NCBI GenBank assembly: GCA_964494625.1 | Contig: CAZBRT010000002.1 | Coordinates: forward strand, 62,001 to 126,000 | Reading direction: 5' to 3' | DNA from: UBA2784 sp964494625 | GTDB taxonomy: Bacteria > Pseudomonadota > Alphaproteobacteria > Micropepsales > Micropepsaceae | Length of the DNA stretch: 64,000 nucleotides | Part shown: positions 43,072-50,117 of the stretch, piece by piece | How the letters are laid out: the number at the start of each line of letters is the position of its first letter | Position numbering within the stretch: position 1 is the first letter of the stretch | Position numbers and translations under genes: made by a program | Notes under the pieces: generated by a model | What the model saw: the letters and a program-made list of their open reading frames with translations, nothing else | Databases searched by the model: none | What the model was told of the DNA's origin: nothing

Positions 43072-43808
43072 GGTTCCAGTCTGCCTTCCGCGATCCAGCG
43101 CTCATAGAGCGCGGCGTCAGACGGCGTGTCGCATTCGCCCCACACGCCCTCGCGCGGTACCGCCTGGATTGCCACGCCACGCCCGATCAACAAAGCGAGG
43201 AGACTTGTCATGTCGAGCCTTTGCTGCCGCTCGGGCGGCTGGGCGGCAACAGCGGCCTTTACCTCCGGCCAGACGGATGGCGTGAACCTGAGGAGGCCCA
43301 TGAACTGACCCTCGGCTTCCTCGCGGCGCGACACTTTCTGGCCGATGCCGGCAAGCGTACCGTCCGCATTGCACTTGAACGATTCCGCATCGGCCAGAGG
43401 ATCTTCAGCGCGGGCTGACCACAGATCATGCCAGTCGGGATCGAAGGAAATTGCGGCGTCACCCCGCCCGTCAATCAGTCGGCGGACGGTCTGAGGTGAA
43501 TAGAAAATGTCGGAGTAACTGACAATGACGGGGCCCGCGCTCAGCCAAGCCTCCGCACAAAAGAGGCTGGCGACCATGTTGGTCGTTTCCCAAACGGCGT
43601 TGTGGAAGACCCTGTCGGCGTATGGCTCCAGGAGCCCGCTGCGGTAGCCGGTGACAATGCCGATCGTCCCGCAACCGCCCCCGCGCAGGCTTTCGATCTG
43701 GCGTTCAAGCAGGGTGCGTCTGCCCAGACGCACCAGGCACTTTGGCTCAGCTTGCGTCATCGAGCCCATGCGGCTTCCACGGCCCGCCGCCAAAATCAGG
43801 CCTCTCAC
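43068..43808 (-). CDS. Nucleotidyltransferase, predicted CTP:phosphoglutamine cytidylyltransferase
   Basis: 246 aa. The N-terminal LILAAGRGSRMGSMTQAEPK is the nucleotide-binding loop of small sugar-phosphate/phosphocholine nucleotidyltransferases; the conserved Asp of the metal site is in VSYSDIFYS (near residue 98) and the C-terminal GVWGECDTPSD supplies further acidic residues. By family alone this is a phosphocholine-type cytidylyltransferase. In context it corresponds to Cj1416 of C. jejuni, which transfers CMP to L-glutamine phosphate. It is the last gene of a minus-strand operon and its start overlaps the upstream amidotransferase stop by four bases. Confidence 0.8.
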   Translation of the reverse strand: MRGLILAAGRGSRMGSMTQAEPKCLVRLGRRTLLERQIESLRGGGCGTIGIVTGYRSGLLEPYADRVFHNAVWETTNMVASLFCAEAWLSAGPVIVSYSDIFYSPQTVRRLIDGRGDAAISFDPDWHDLWSARAEDPLADAESFKCNADGTLAGIGQKVSRREEAEGQFMGLLRFTPSVWPEVKAAVAAQPPERQQRLDMTSLLALLIGRGVAIQAVPREGVWGECDTPSDAALYERWIAEGRLEP

Positions 43809-44422
43809 AGCTCACCCCGCAACGCCGCAGAAATCAGTTCGATATCCTCTGCGCGGAACGGCGCTTCGCGCTCGGGATGCCACATGATCCCGAACATCGC
43901 GTTGTCGCTGGCGCGCACGGCTTTGACGATTCCGTCAGCGGCTTTGCCGCAGACAGCAAGCCCGGGCACGCTCTGTCTTGTGCCAAAGCGGTGATAGGAG
44001 TTGACCTCGCGCGGCGCACCCTCAAACAAGATTGTCTGGCGCACAGCGACGTGCCCGCTGACCGGCTCGAGCCTGACGCCGAAACGGGACTGGATCATCT
44101 GCATGCCACGGCAGACGCCGGCAAGCGGTGTCTTGCGTGCCAGACATTGGGCGATCAATTCCTGTTCCGTCGCATCGCGCTCGGGCGCATCGCCGCCCAG
44201 CACGGCAAGATCATTGCCGCCGGTCAGCATCACCGCTGACGGGCGCATCTCGTCCAGGTAGGTTGCAACGCGCGTGGGCACGTTGGGGACCGGAACGGCG
44301 AGAAATCCGCACGCCCCGAGAAACGGCGGCCATCGCTGGTCCAGTGCATCACGCCGCTCGCCCGTTACTGCATCGACAACGACACGTTGCGATACGAAGA
44401 CGACGGGCAGCCGACCCGTCAT
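43805..44422 (-). CDS. Class I glutamine amidotransferase, predicted gamma-glutamyl-CDP-amidate hydrolase
   Basis: 205 aa, peptidase C26-like fold. Catalytic residues are visible: nucleophile C104 in AGVCRGMQMIQ, and H182 and E184 in MWHPERE, with the oxyanion loop LTGGNDL at about 66-72. This matches Cj1417, which releases L-glutamate from gamma-glutamyl-CDP-amidate to leave cytidine diphosphoramidate. Ordinary gamma-glutamyl-GABA hydrolase (PuuD of putrescine breakdown) is the family-level alternative. The ATG at 44422 overlaps the upstream kinase stop as ATGA; the next gene is joined the same way. Confidence 0.82.
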   Translation of the reverse strand: MTGRLPVVFVSQRVVVDAVTGERRDALDQRWPPFLGACGFLAVPVPNVPTRVATYLDEMRPSAVMLTGGNDLAVLGGDAPERDATEQELIAQCLARKTPLAGVCRGMQMIQSRFGVRLEPVSGHVAVRQTILFEGAPREVNSYHRFGTRQSVPGLAVCGKAADGIVKAVRASDNAMFGIMWHPEREAPFRAEDIELISAALRGEL

Positions 44423-46779
44423 GACACGACCAGGACGCTCTTGTTTGCGCAATCGAGCTGAAGCACGCGCGCGGCGGACCACTTTGCAAACAGGGCCTCG
44501 CCTGCGCCGATGACCGCAGGAATCTGCAGTTCGCCCGCGCGGATTGCCATGTGGGAATTGACCCCGCCATAGGCGGTGATCAGACCACCAATCCTGTGGG
44601 AAAACAGCCAGTCATATCCCGGATCAGCACTTGGAATGACGACAATGGCGCCAGGCAGAAGCTCCGGCCTGTCAACACCGGCAACCGGTGCCTGTACCGA
44701 CCGCATGGTGATGTAGTTCGGCTCGCATGGCGCGGACTCCATGCACCATGCGTCGTCGGGGCTGGTGATCAGGCTGGGAAGATTGATGGCGCAGGTGCGG
44801 GCGTAGCGCTCGCGCCCCTCCTCGATCGACCGCTTCAGCGCATCGCCAGGATCATTGCAGGTACCATGCAGCGCATGGATGGTCTGGATGTTCATGTAGG
44901 AGAGGTCTTCGCGGCTGAAGCCGTACCGCGCACCCAGATCCGCAAGGCGCTCAAGCGCGCTTGACAGCGAACGGGTAAAAACGAACTTCGCGCGCTCGCG
45001 CCCTTCGATGCCTGCTTTGAGGAAATTGAACAACCCGACGACGTCGTGCTCAAGCTTGTGGCGATCAAGGAGTCCGCCAACCATGTTCATTTGCTCAAGA
45101 GTCAGCGAGAAGACAGGCTGGTGCGGCGTTCCGGCCACTGCCTTTGCATTCTCCCAGTTGAAATAGACATCCGGCGCGGCATCATAGCGCGGCGAGCGTA
45201 TGTCATAGGTGCCTGGGCGCAGATGGCCGTAGCGATCAAGGAACTCCCGACGGTTCAGTGAATGAAAGTCACGCCCCATCTCGCCGCTGACGGTGCTGAG
45301 GCTGGCAAGAAACTTCTGATAATCGCCCTCACTCAGCGCCCCCTCACTGACGAGCGAGCGCAGCAGCTGGACGGCAATGAACCCTGCGCGCGCAAGACCG
45401 GCAAAGGGCAACGTGCCATAGCGTTTGCAATCCTCAAGCAGCCAGTAGATCTGGGCGACCGGGTCATCCACGCGCGCTTCAATTGTCCTGAAACGCGTGT
45501 TGAGGATTTCGAGCTTCTCAATGTCCTGCTTCCACAGGCCGTTCTGCGCATTGATGATGCGGTTGGTGAGCCCCCGCAGGCTGGCTTCAAGGCAGGCAAC
45601 ATCGCCGCTGCTGAATCCGGCCTTGCGCAAGGCCGTCAGCCTCTCGGGAAGATCCAGCGTGTAGCAGGAATAGATGATCTCGAACTCAACCTTGTCATGC
45701 AGCGACGGGCGGCGGCAAAGTTCGTCGATGTAGTGATCGGCCAGGCGGCCGGCCAGATCATCCGGCAAATCCCCGGGAAGGAACGAGTTGAAGCTGACAC
45801 GCACGTCGATATAGGGCACGCCGAAATAGTCGCACAGGAGCGGGAAACTCCGCAGATTGCGATAGCCGTAATTGTGGCGCTGATAGGCCCAGACGGAATC
45901 CGTCACAAGCTCCCGATAAAGCGACAGTCCGAGCGGGCGCGGACGGGTTCCGATCACCTCGGCCGGGTTCCAGTCGGGCATGACCCCGAAGACGGTACGA
46001 CGGCCGAACAAGTATGGATGCGGTTGCGAACGTTCCCGGATGCGATCAGCGATCGTGCCGAGCATACGGGCGTGATGTTCCGGCGTGACCAGCGGTTCCT
46101 GACGCATGACAAGCGGGCGCGCCTGGAGCAGATAGAGGTCGCCTGCCCGGTCCGTCGCAAACTCGATGTCGAGTGCATCAAGCCGGGTGAGTGTTTCAAG
46201 CTCGCGCAAGAGTGCTGCCAGGCTTGCTGCCAGCGGATCGGCGATAAGCGGCGCCGCGCGGCTGCACATCAATGTGCGATGGGTTCTGGACTGGCCGCTG
46301 GTGATCGCCTGTGTGTCGCCATCTTCGGAAAAGTTCAGCACAAAATAAGGCGAGCCGGTGTTGGGATCCGCCGAAAAGGCGACCCCGCTCTGCGCGACAT
46401 CGCGCAGCATCGGCTGGATCAGGACCTGGTGACGGGGATCCCGGTCAGGATAGGACGCGAAGACCGCCTCAACGGCATCTTCGAGCGCCTTCATGCCGAG
46501 GACATTGAGGACGCTGCGATAGCGGCCGGCATTGGATTCCGTTTCGCTGTCCTCGCCCTGCGCGCTGGAGCGCACGACCAAAGCCTGTGCAATCCACTTG
46601 ACCGATGCCAGTTCCAGAAGAACAAGCTGGCGGTCCGACTGCCATCGGTCGTACGCGACAATCACCAGAGGCAGCACCTTTGCCCCGGTCAATACCGGGG
46701 CAAGCGCCTTCAGCGTCTCGCCCTTCGTCCCCAACTTGACGGGCGCGCCGGAGCGGGATTGGCGGAGCGGGCGACCCAT
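44419..46779 (-). CDS. ATP-grasp/phosphohistidine protein, predicted L-glutamine kinase
   Basis: 786 aa. The N-terminal part (to about residue 215) is a PEP-synthase-type ATP-grasp domain: ALVVRSSAQGEDSETESNAG, VLIQPMLRDVAQSGVAFSAD and GDLYLLQARP. The C-terminal 85 residues form the swivelling phosphohistidine domain, with H743 in GGVNSHMAIRAGELQIPAV. The large helical middle is unique and there is no PEP/pyruvate TIM barrel, so it is not PEP synthase or PPDK. This layout is that of C. jejuni Cj1418, which phosphorylates the amide nitrogen of L-glutamine. The ATG at 46779 is preferred over an upstream TTG at 46812 that overlaps the methyltransferase gene. Confidence 0.83.
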   Translation of the reverse strand: MGRPLRQSRSGAPVKLGTKGETLKALAPVLTGAKVLPLVIVAYDRWQSDRQLVLLELASVKWIAQALVVRSSAQGEDSETESNAGRYRSVLNVLGMKALEDAVEAVFASYPDRDPRHQVLIQPMLRDVAQSGVAFSADPNTGSPYFVLNFSEDGDTQAITSGQSRTHRTLMCSRAAPLIADPLAASLAALLRELETLTRLDALDIEFATDRAGDLYLLQARPLVMRQEPLVTPEHHARMLGTIADRIRERSQPHPYLFGRRTVFGVMPDWNPAEVIGTRPRPLGLSLYRELVTDSVWAYQRHNYGYRNLRSFPLLCDYFGVPYIDVRVSFNSFLPGDLPDDLAGRLADHYIDELCRRPSLHDKVEFEIIYSCYTLDLPERLTALRKAGFSSGDVACLEASLRGLTNRIINAQNGLWKQDIEKLEILNTRFRTIEARVDDPVAQIYWLLEDCKRYGTLPFAGLARAGFIAVQLLRSLVSEGALSEGDYQKFLASLSTVSGEMGRDFHSLNRREFLDRYGHLRPGTYDIRSPRYDAAPDVYFNWENAKAVAGTPHQPVFSLTLEQMNMVGGLLDRHKLEHDVVGLFNFLKAGIEGRERAKFVFTRSLSSALERLADLGARYGFSREDLSYMNIQTIHALHGTCNDPGDALKRSIEEGRERYARTCAINLPSLITSPDDAWCMESAPCEPNYITMRSVQAPVAGVDRPELLPGAIVVIPSADPGYDWLFSHRIGGLITAYGGVNSHMAIRAGELQIPAVIGAGEALFAKWSAARVLQLDCANKSVLVVS

Positions 46780-46792
46780 GGCAAATCCGGCG

Positions 46793-47545
46793 TCAGTGCA
46801 AGCGCTGTGCAAGCCAGATCCGCGTCGTATAGGGAACGCGGATGGATGCGCAATTCAGCGACTTGAGAAACGCTGCAATCTTTTCGACAACACCGGCAAA
46901 CGCGGTGCCTGCCTGACGCTGAAGCGTCGCATGCGAACGCCAGGCTTCGACGACGTCGGGGATTTCCTGGCTGTGAAGGACGGGGCCTTCAATCGTCTGC
47001 ACGGGGCCAAACAGCCCGCTCGCCTCGATGACCGGCGTCTGGTCCTCGCGACGCGCACCATAGGCGTAATCAGGCACGGCGCGATGAATGATGCCCTCGA
47101 TCTCCGCCTGGATGGGGTCGTCAAGATCACGATGATTCCACATGGCCGCAAACCAGCCGCGCGACTTGAGGATGCGGTTCGTCTCCTTCAACGTTGCCTG
47201 ACGGTCCGTGACGTTGAAGGAAGATCCGAAAGTCACGCAATCGAAGACATGATCTGCCTGGCCCGTGTGCTCGGCCGTGTTCTCCTGATAGGTGATGTTC
47301 GCGAACGGCTTGCAGCGGTCTGTGCCGAACTTGCGCATTTCGTCATTGGGCTCGATGGCCGTAACATTCAGTCCGCGCTTGCCCAGCATCAAGGTCAGGT
47401 GGGCAACACCCGCGCCGACATCGCACGCCTGATCACCCTGCGCGATCCCGAAGGTCTTCAGCATCCCGTCAATGGCCTGATCGGAATAGTCGGGGCGCTT
47501 GAGATAGGCCTTGGCGAGGTCCGAATAATCCCATTCCGTTTTCAT
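46793..47545 (-). CDS. SAM-dependent methyltransferase of the phosphoramidate cassette
   Basis: 250 aa, class I Rossmann methyltransferase. Motif I is ACDVGAGVAHLTLMLG (residues 40-55), motif II ends in VTAIEPNDEM, and a motif III-like FDCVTFGSSFNVTD follows. Its place as first gene of the minus-strand operon matches Cj1419/Cj1420 of C. jejuni, which are thought to supply the O-methyl group. C. jejuni has two such genes and this cassette has one. 14 bases separate it from the predicted glutamine kinase. The exact substrate is inferred from context only. Confidence 0.78.
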   Translation of the reverse strand: MKTEWDYSDLAKAYLKRPDYSDQAIDGMLKTFGIAQGDQACDVGAGVAHLTLMLGKRGLNVTAIEPNDEMRKFGTDRCKPFANITYQENTAEHTGQADHVFDCVTFGSSFNVTDRQATLKETNRILKSRGWFAAMWNHRDLDDPIQAEIEGIIHRAVPDYAYGARREDQTPVIEASGLFGPVQTIEGPVLHSQEIPDVVEAWRSHATLQRQAGTAFAGVVEKIAAFLKSLNCASIRVPYTTRIWLAQRLH

Positions 47546-47690
47546 TTCCGCTTCCCGCTTGCTGGAGTTTTACGCGATGAGCCGGAACTATGGCCGCGGC
47601 GGGGTTAACAATTGGCTAACCATGTTGGCGCGATGCTGATTGGCGGGGGGCTGATTGGCGCAAGGTTGGCGGCCGCTTGGAGGCAGCTTG
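47546..47690. other. Divergent control region of the phosphoramidate cassette
   Basis: 145 bases between the methyltransferase operon (minus) and the CysC-like kinase (plus). It should carry promoters for both arms of the cassette. No convincing -35/-10 pair was found. A strong GGAGG at 47679-47683, seven bases before the GTG at 47691, fixes the kinase start. Confidence 0.5.
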
Positions 47691-48242
47691 GTGCAGCACA
47701 CACAAGGGTCGGTCATCTGGATCACGGGGCTGTCGGGCGCCGGCAAGACGACCATCGGCAAAGCCGTCCATGACACGCTCGCCGGTCGTGGCGAACGCAC
47801 GGTTTTTCTGGATGGCGACGAGATGCGGGCGGTCTTTGACGGCGGCCACAAATTCGACCGCGAAAGCCGTCTTGCCCTGGCGCTCAGCTATGGCCGCTTG
47901 TGCCTGATGCTGGCGCGGCAGGGCTTTACCGTCGTGTGCGCGACGATCTCCATGCACCGGGAGGTCTATGCATGGAACCGCGCGCACCTGCCCGGCTACG
48001 CAGAGGTTTTTCTCGACGTGTCCGCAGATGTGCGAAGCGGGCGCGATCCCAAGAGGTTTTATGCGAAGGTCAAAGACGGCGCGCTGAGCGATTTTGCCGG
48101 GCACAATCAGGAAGTCGATCTGCCCGCCGCGCCCCATGTCCACATCCGGCCGTCACCGGGGGAGACAATCCAGGAGACTGTCGGCCGTGTCATGGCCGGA
48201 CTGGATGCCGCACGGATTGCGCCCAAGGCAGAGGCCGGATAG
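47691..48242 (+). CDS. CysC-like kinase, predicted CDP-amidate 3'-kinase
   Basis: 183 aa. Adenylyl-sulfate-kinase fold: Walker A ITGLSGAGKTTIG at 11-23, then FLDGDEMRAVFD (39-50). The part of CysC that recognises APS differs (KFDRESRLALALSYGRL). The C-terminal ISMHREVYAWNR and FAKVKDG-like AKVKDGALSDF segments keep the kinase fold. Its homologue Cj1415 phosphorylates the 3'-OH of cytidine diphosphoramidate rather than APS. No sulfate adenylyltransferase (cysD/cysN) is nearby. GTG start with GGAGG seven bases upstream; the longer frame to a TTG at 47655 lacks support. An orphan DUF1801 fragment begins 2 bases after its stop. Confidence 0.82.
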   Translation: MQHTQGSVIWITGLSGAGKTTIGKAVHDTLAGRGERTVFLDGDEMRAVFDGGHKFDRESRLALALSYGRLCLMLARQGFTVVCATISMHREVYAWNRAHLPGYAEVFLDVSADVRSGRDPKRFYAKVKDGALSDFAGHNQEVDLPAAPHVHIRPSPGETIQETVGRVMAGLDAARIAPKAEAG

Positions 48243-48243
48243 G

Positions 48244-48309
48244 TTTCCGGACGGCAGCGGGATCCCGTTCGCCACCATCGAACGCGTGGTGAAAATGCTA
48301 TTTGGGTAG
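48244..48309 (+). pseudogene. Orphan 3' fragment of a DUF1801 gene (right direct-repeat copy)
   Basis: This encodes FPDGSGIPFATIERVVKML followed by FG and a TAG stop, matching the last 21 residues of the intact DUF1801 protein at 41518-41928 except for E to G and A to G changes. No start or upstream part of the gene exists here; the preceding bases belong to the kinase. A central 38-base run (48262-48299) is identical to 41881-41918. It looks like the remnant left on the far side of an insertion or recombination at the DUF1801 gene. Confidence 0.8.
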
Positions 48310-48333
48310 ATGCAATTACTGATCTAATCCCGA

Positions 48334-48432
48334 TTAGAAGATTGAACAGGTGGTAAAGACAAATTGGATCGCCGCGCCACCTGCGAAGGCGGTCATAAAC
48401 AACATCCCAGCCTTGATCCAAGCTAGTTTCAT
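48334..48432 (-). CDS. Small hydrophobic peptide, 32 aa, coupled to upstream gene
   Basis: A frame of 32 codons opening MKLAWIKAGMLFMTAFAGGA and ending QFVFTTCSIF. The first 30 residues resemble a signal or membrane helix. The ATG overlaps the stop of the 84-aa Cys-rich protein as ATGA, the same coupling seen in other operons of this window, which is the main reason to consider it real. It lies in a more AT-rich stretch than its surroundings. Family unknown. Confidence 0.4.
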   Translation of the reverse strand: MKLAWIKAGMLFMTAFAGGAAIQFVFTTCSIF

Positions 48433-48683
48433 TGTCCGGGTGATTCATGGCATTGCCATGCCTCCTCATGCGTGTAGATGCATCTGCCTAATTCGCTCGA
48501 CCAGCAGCCACTGCGCTCCACACACATTGCGCGCGATGGACATTCCTGCACTGCCTGAGAGGGAGAAAACAAGGGACTGAAGTAGCCGAGCAATCCACCG
48601 AGCAAGGCTACCCACGTGTACAATCGCCACGCGCGCCAACGAGCCGACTCCTGCACACCGGGAGGAGATGAAATTCCGCTCAC
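48429..48683 (-). CDS. Small Cys-rich membrane-anchored protein
   Basis: 84 aa from a GTG at 48683, 21 bases after the lpdA stop on the same strand. A polar N-terminus, one membrane helix (LYTWVALLGGLLGYFSPLF, about 21-39) and a C-terminal tail with five cysteines in the order C-x5-C-x5-C-x7-C-x9-C (CPSRAMC, SGCWSSELGRC, WQCH). The spacing recalls short Cys-rich repeats of exported proteins. AAAGGA lies upstream at a long spacing. Its stop overlaps the start of a 32-aa frame. Function unknown. Confidence 0.5.
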   Translation of the reverse strand: MSGISSPPGVQESARWRAWRLYTWVALLGGLLGYFSPLFSPSQAVQECPSRAMCVERSGCWSSELGRCIYTHEEAWQCHESPGQ

Positions 48684-48704
48684 AGGCGTGATTTCCTTTG
48701 GCGA

Positions 48705-50105
48705 TTAAATATGCACCACCCGCCCATACGCATCCAGCACCGCCTCGTGCATCATTTCCGAAAGTGTCGGGTGCGGGAAGATCGTGTGCATGAGGTCGGC
48801 TTCGGTTGCCTCCAGCGTGCGGGCAATCGTGTAGCCCTGGATCAGTTCGGTGACTTCCGCACCGATCATGTGCGCGCCCAATAACTCGCCGGTCTTGGCA
48901 TCAAAGATCGTTTTGACAAGACCCTCGGCCTCGCCCAACGCAATCGCCTTGCCGTTGCCCATGAAGGGGAAGCGCCCCACTTTCACCTCGCGACCCGTCG
49001 CCTTGGCGTGCGCCTCTGTCATGCCGACAGATGCCACTTGCGGCCAGCAATAGGTGCAGCCCGGCACCTTTGACGTGTCCAGGGGGTGAATGTCGTGTTT
49101 GCCGGCAATGCGCTCGGCCACCATCACGCCTTCGTGGCTCGCCTTGTGCGCCAACCAGGGCGGGCCGACGAGATCGCCGATGGCGAAGATTCCGGGCGCG
49201 CCGGTTTCGCACCATTCATTGACCACCACATGGGTGCGGTCGGTCTTGATGCCCGCCTGCTCAAGGCCCAGCCCCTCGACATTGCCGACAATGCCGACGG
49301 CCGAGATCACGCGCTCTGCAGTCACCTGCGAGACCTTGCCGTCTTTCGTCTTGATATGGGCGGTCACGCTGTTGGCGGCGCGGTCGAGTTTCTCGACTGA
49401 TGCGCCGGTGATGATCTTCATGCCCTGTTTTTCAAACGCCTTGCGGGCGAAAGCCGAAATTTCCTCGTCCTCCACCGGCAGCACGCGGTCCATCATCTCG
49501 ACGACCGTTACCTCTGCGCCCAGCGTGCGATAGAAGCTCGCGAACTCGATGCCGATGGCGCCCGAGCCGATCACGATCAGCGATTTGGGGAACGTTGCCG
49601 GCACCATCGCTTCCTTGTAGGTCCAGACGAGTTTGCCGTCCGGCTCCAGCCCCGGCAGCACGCGCGCGCGGGCGCCGGTCGCAAGGATGATCGACTTGGC
49701 GCCGATGGTTTTGGCGCCCTCCTTCGTCTTCACGTTGACGATGCCCTTGCCGCCCAGGCTGCCTTCGCCGTCGATAACCGTGACCTTGTTCTTTTTCAGA
49801 AGGAACTTCACGCCGTTGGAAAGCTGGGCGGCCACTTTGCGGCTGCGCTCCACGATCTTCGTCGGGTCAAAGCGGATATTGTCGGCGGAAAGGCCGAACT
49901 CCTTTGCGCGGTGCATCAGATGATAAAGCTCTGACGAGCGCAAAAGTGCCTTGGTCGGAATGCAGCCCCAGTTGAGGCAGATGCCGCCCAGATGTTCGCG
50001 CTCCACCACGACGGTCTTCAGTCCCAATTGGGCGGCGCGGATGGCAGCGACATAGCCGCCGGGCCCGGCACCGATCACGGCAACATCAAAATTCTCGGCG
50101 GACAT
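48705..50105 (-). CDS. lpdA: Dihydrolipoyl dehydrogenase
   Basis: 466 aa. FAD flavoenzyme (E3) that reoxidises lipoyl groups with NAD+. FAD motif AVIGAGPGGYVAAIRAAQLG (9-28), redox disulfide C43/C48 in GGICLNWGCIPTKALL, NAD motif IVIGSGAIGIEFASFY and the C-terminal HAHPTLSE-like FPHPTLSEMMHEAV with the catalytic His. Start at ATG 50105, with an ATG three codons earlier also possible. It follows pdhC by 12 bases, completing the pdhA-pdhB-pdhC-lpdA operon. Confidence 0.95.
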   Translation of the reverse strand: MSAENFDVAVIGAGPGGYVAAIRAAQLGLKTVVVEREHLGGICLNWGCIPTKALLRSSELYHLMHRAKEFGLSADNIRFDPTKIVERSRKVAAQLSNGVKFLLKKNKVTVIDGEGSLGGKGIVNVKTKEGAKTIGAKSIILATGARARVLPGLEPDGKLVWTYKEAMVPATFPKSLIVIGSGAIGIEFASFYRTLGAEVTVVEMMDRVLPVEDEEISAFARKAFEKQGMKIITGASVEKLDRAANSVTAHIKTKDGKVSQVTAERVISAVGIVGNVEGLGLEQAGIKTDRTHVVVNEWCETGAPGIFAIGDLVGPPWLAHKASHEGVMVAERIAGKHDIHPLDTSKVPGCTYCWPQVASVGMTEAHAKATGREVKVGRFPFMGNGKAIALGEAEGLVKTIFDAKTGELLGAHMIGAEVTELIQGYTIARTLEATEADLMHTIFPHPTLSEMMHEAVLDAYGRVVHI

Positions 50106-50117
50106 CGCAGCCATCCG

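Noticed and set aside
43068..43808. Phosphocholine cytidylyltransferase for lic-type decoration
   Set aside because: No choline kinase, choline transporter or LicD-like transferase is present; the operon partners fit phosphoglutamine cytidylylation.
44419..46779. Annotation as PEP synthase or pyruvate phosphate dikinase
   Set aside because: The ATP-grasp and His domains fit, but the C-terminal PEP/pyruvate-binding TIM barrel is missing and the His domain is at the extreme C-terminus. The neighbours fit glutamine phosphorylation better.
47691..48242. Assimilatory adenylyl-sulfate kinase (cysC)
   Set aside because: The fold is right, but no sulfate adenylyltransferase or other cys gene is near, the APS-recognition segment differs, and the surrounding genes match the Cj1415 context.
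41863..48309. Classical integrative element with attL/attR sites
   Set aside because: The flanking repeats fit such a model, but no integrase, recombinase, transposase or tRNA gene lies between or beside them, so only a recombination remnant is claimed.
48094..48309. Separate 71-codon gene ending in the DUF1801 tail
   Set aside because: Its first two thirds are an out-of-frame reading of the kinase gene; only the last 22 codons are DUF1801-derived, so it is treated as a fragment.
48107..48469. 120-codon minus-strand frame opposite the kinase end
   Set aside because: It is mostly antisense to the kinase and repeat, is Arg/Trp-rich, and lacks the ATGA coupling that supports the 32-codon frame at 48334-48432.
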